Of a stretch of DNA of 5,294 nt, positions 4,863 to 5,294 are shown piece by piece. The translations under genes and the position numbers were made by a program. Within the stretch, counting starts at the first letter, position 1. Every line of letters starts with the position of its first letter. This DNA comes from Clostridia bacterium (GTDB lineage: Bacteria; Bacillota_A; Clostridia; Oscillospirales; CAG-272), in contig JAFTRQ010000140.1 of the NCBI GenBank assembly GCA_017462125.1, positions 1-5,294 of the forward strand, in the 5' to 3' direction. Under the pieces are notes generated by a model that was not told where the DNA came from, made no database searches, and was given only the letters and a program-made list of their open reading frames with translations.

Positions 4863-5294
4863 AAGATTGAAAAAATAAAGCCGATACCGAAATACATCGA
4901 AAAAATGATCCATAAGCGCGACGTAGCCGATTTTCCCAAACAGGACGGCACGTTGCGCTATTATTGTTATCTGACCAAGAATGACGGTGAGCTGGTGAAA
5001 GTAACCGTTGCCGTAAAGAACCGCTGTAAAAAGTGGTATTGCAAGCAGGTCGCCGTCCACGGCGTTCACTCAAAACAGTGCTTTTTGCGTGATATGGTAT
5101 TTTACTACATCGGCGGTTATCGCGTCGGTTGGCACGATATGGGGTTTTACAGTACACCGAGGTGGTATGAAGATGGGCTTTGGGATAATAACGAGGACAG
5201 ATACTTTGATCCGTGGGCTCCACTGGTCAATAAAGAATACCTTGCTAAATTTCCGGAATACAAATACTCCGCTTGGGAGCTTTACAGCGGATAC
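4860..5294 (+). CDS. PcfJ-like protein, 3' end missing
   Basis: The frame is open from ATG 4860 to the right edge (145 residues seen). The gene follows the PcfK-like gene by 11 bases, the same neighbour pairing as pcfK/pcfJ in conjugative elements. The visible part starts with a Lys-rich helix (KIEKIKPIPKYIEKMIHKRD), then a Cys/His-containing beta-like stretch (C36, C56, C61, H67, H70, C74) that could bind zinc, then aromatic segments YYIGGYRVGWHDMGFYS (82-98) and YFDPWAPLVNKEYLAKFPEY (115-134), ending in KYSAWELYSG. The PWAP-VN-EYL-KFPEYKYSAWELY pattern is what I remember of PcfJ-like proteins. PcfJ proteins are several hundred residues, so most lies beyond the window. Their biochemical role in conjugation is not established. 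Translation is probably coupled to the upstream gene. Confidence 0.75.
   Translation, partial: MKIEKIKPIPKYIEKMIHKRDVADFPKQDGTLRYYCYLTKNDGELVKVTVAVKNRCKKWYCKQVAVHGVHSKQCFLRDMVFYYIGGYRVGWHDMGFYSTPRWYEDGLWDNNEDRYFDPWAPLVNKEYLAKFPEYKYSAWELYSGY

Noticed and set aside
3724..5223. A 499-codon open frame on the minus strand
   Set aside because: It lies opposite the PcfK-like/MutS-I gene and the PcfJ-like gene, both with recognisable domains and ribosome binding sites. Its translation is Cys/Leu/Arg-rich low-quality protein with no domain, typical of an antisense shadow.
1..5294. CRISPR arrays, tRNA or rRNA genes, insertion sequences, oriT
   Set aside because: I saw no regularly spaced repeats, cloverleaf-like segments, transposase frames or convincing oriT inverted repeats; nearly all sequence is covered by coding genes.

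Overview
The window is a tightly packed, one-directional block of small genes, all on the + strand. Most genes have a strong AAGGAGG-type ribosome binding site. Intergenic gaps are 4 to 18 bases, or the genes overlap. Codon and base use look moderate in GC. The style, the acidic small proteins and the family content (ArdA-like, PcfK/AcrIIA9-like, PcfJ-like) point to an integrative conjugative element or conjugative plasmid of a gut-type Clostridia (Bacillota). No relaxase, coupling protein, integrase or T4SS gene lies inside the window, so the element type is inferred from neighbours' families. Species cannot be read from the sequence.

Layout. Positions 2-370: the 3' part of an ArdA-like antirestriction gene, cut by the left edge. 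Positions 386-3704: ten small genes in one apparent operon. Three of them (837, 1884, 2183) are paralogues of one family, which I match from memory to DUF6809. The others are conserved-looking accessory proteins without known function. Positions 3695-3725: a good rho-independent terminator whose stem contains the last two codons, and whose loop contains the stop codon, of the tenth gene. Positions 3701-3730: a possible promoter overlapping that terminator. Positions 3760-4848: a 362-residue multidomain protein with a PcfK/AcrIIA9-like N-terminal domain, a long linker carrying a sliding-clamp-binding-like motif (QLTMF), and a MutS domain I-like module that keeps the Phe-x-Glu mismatch-contact motif. 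Positions 4860-5294: the start of a PcfJ-like gene, cut by the right edge.

How the genes may work together (inference): ArdA mimics DNA to block type I restriction, and the PcfK-like domain is related to the Cas9 inhibitor AcrIIA9. The block therefore has anti-defence proteins at both ends and ten small, mostly acidic, uncharacterised proteins between them. This is what would be expected for an anti-defence or establishment region of a conjugative element. The PcfK-like/MutS-I protein and the PcfJ-like protein form a second transcription unit that may act on DNA replication or repair during transfer.

There is no gene-free stretch over 300 bases. I saw no tRNA, rRNA, CRISPR array, insertion sequence or long direct repeat.
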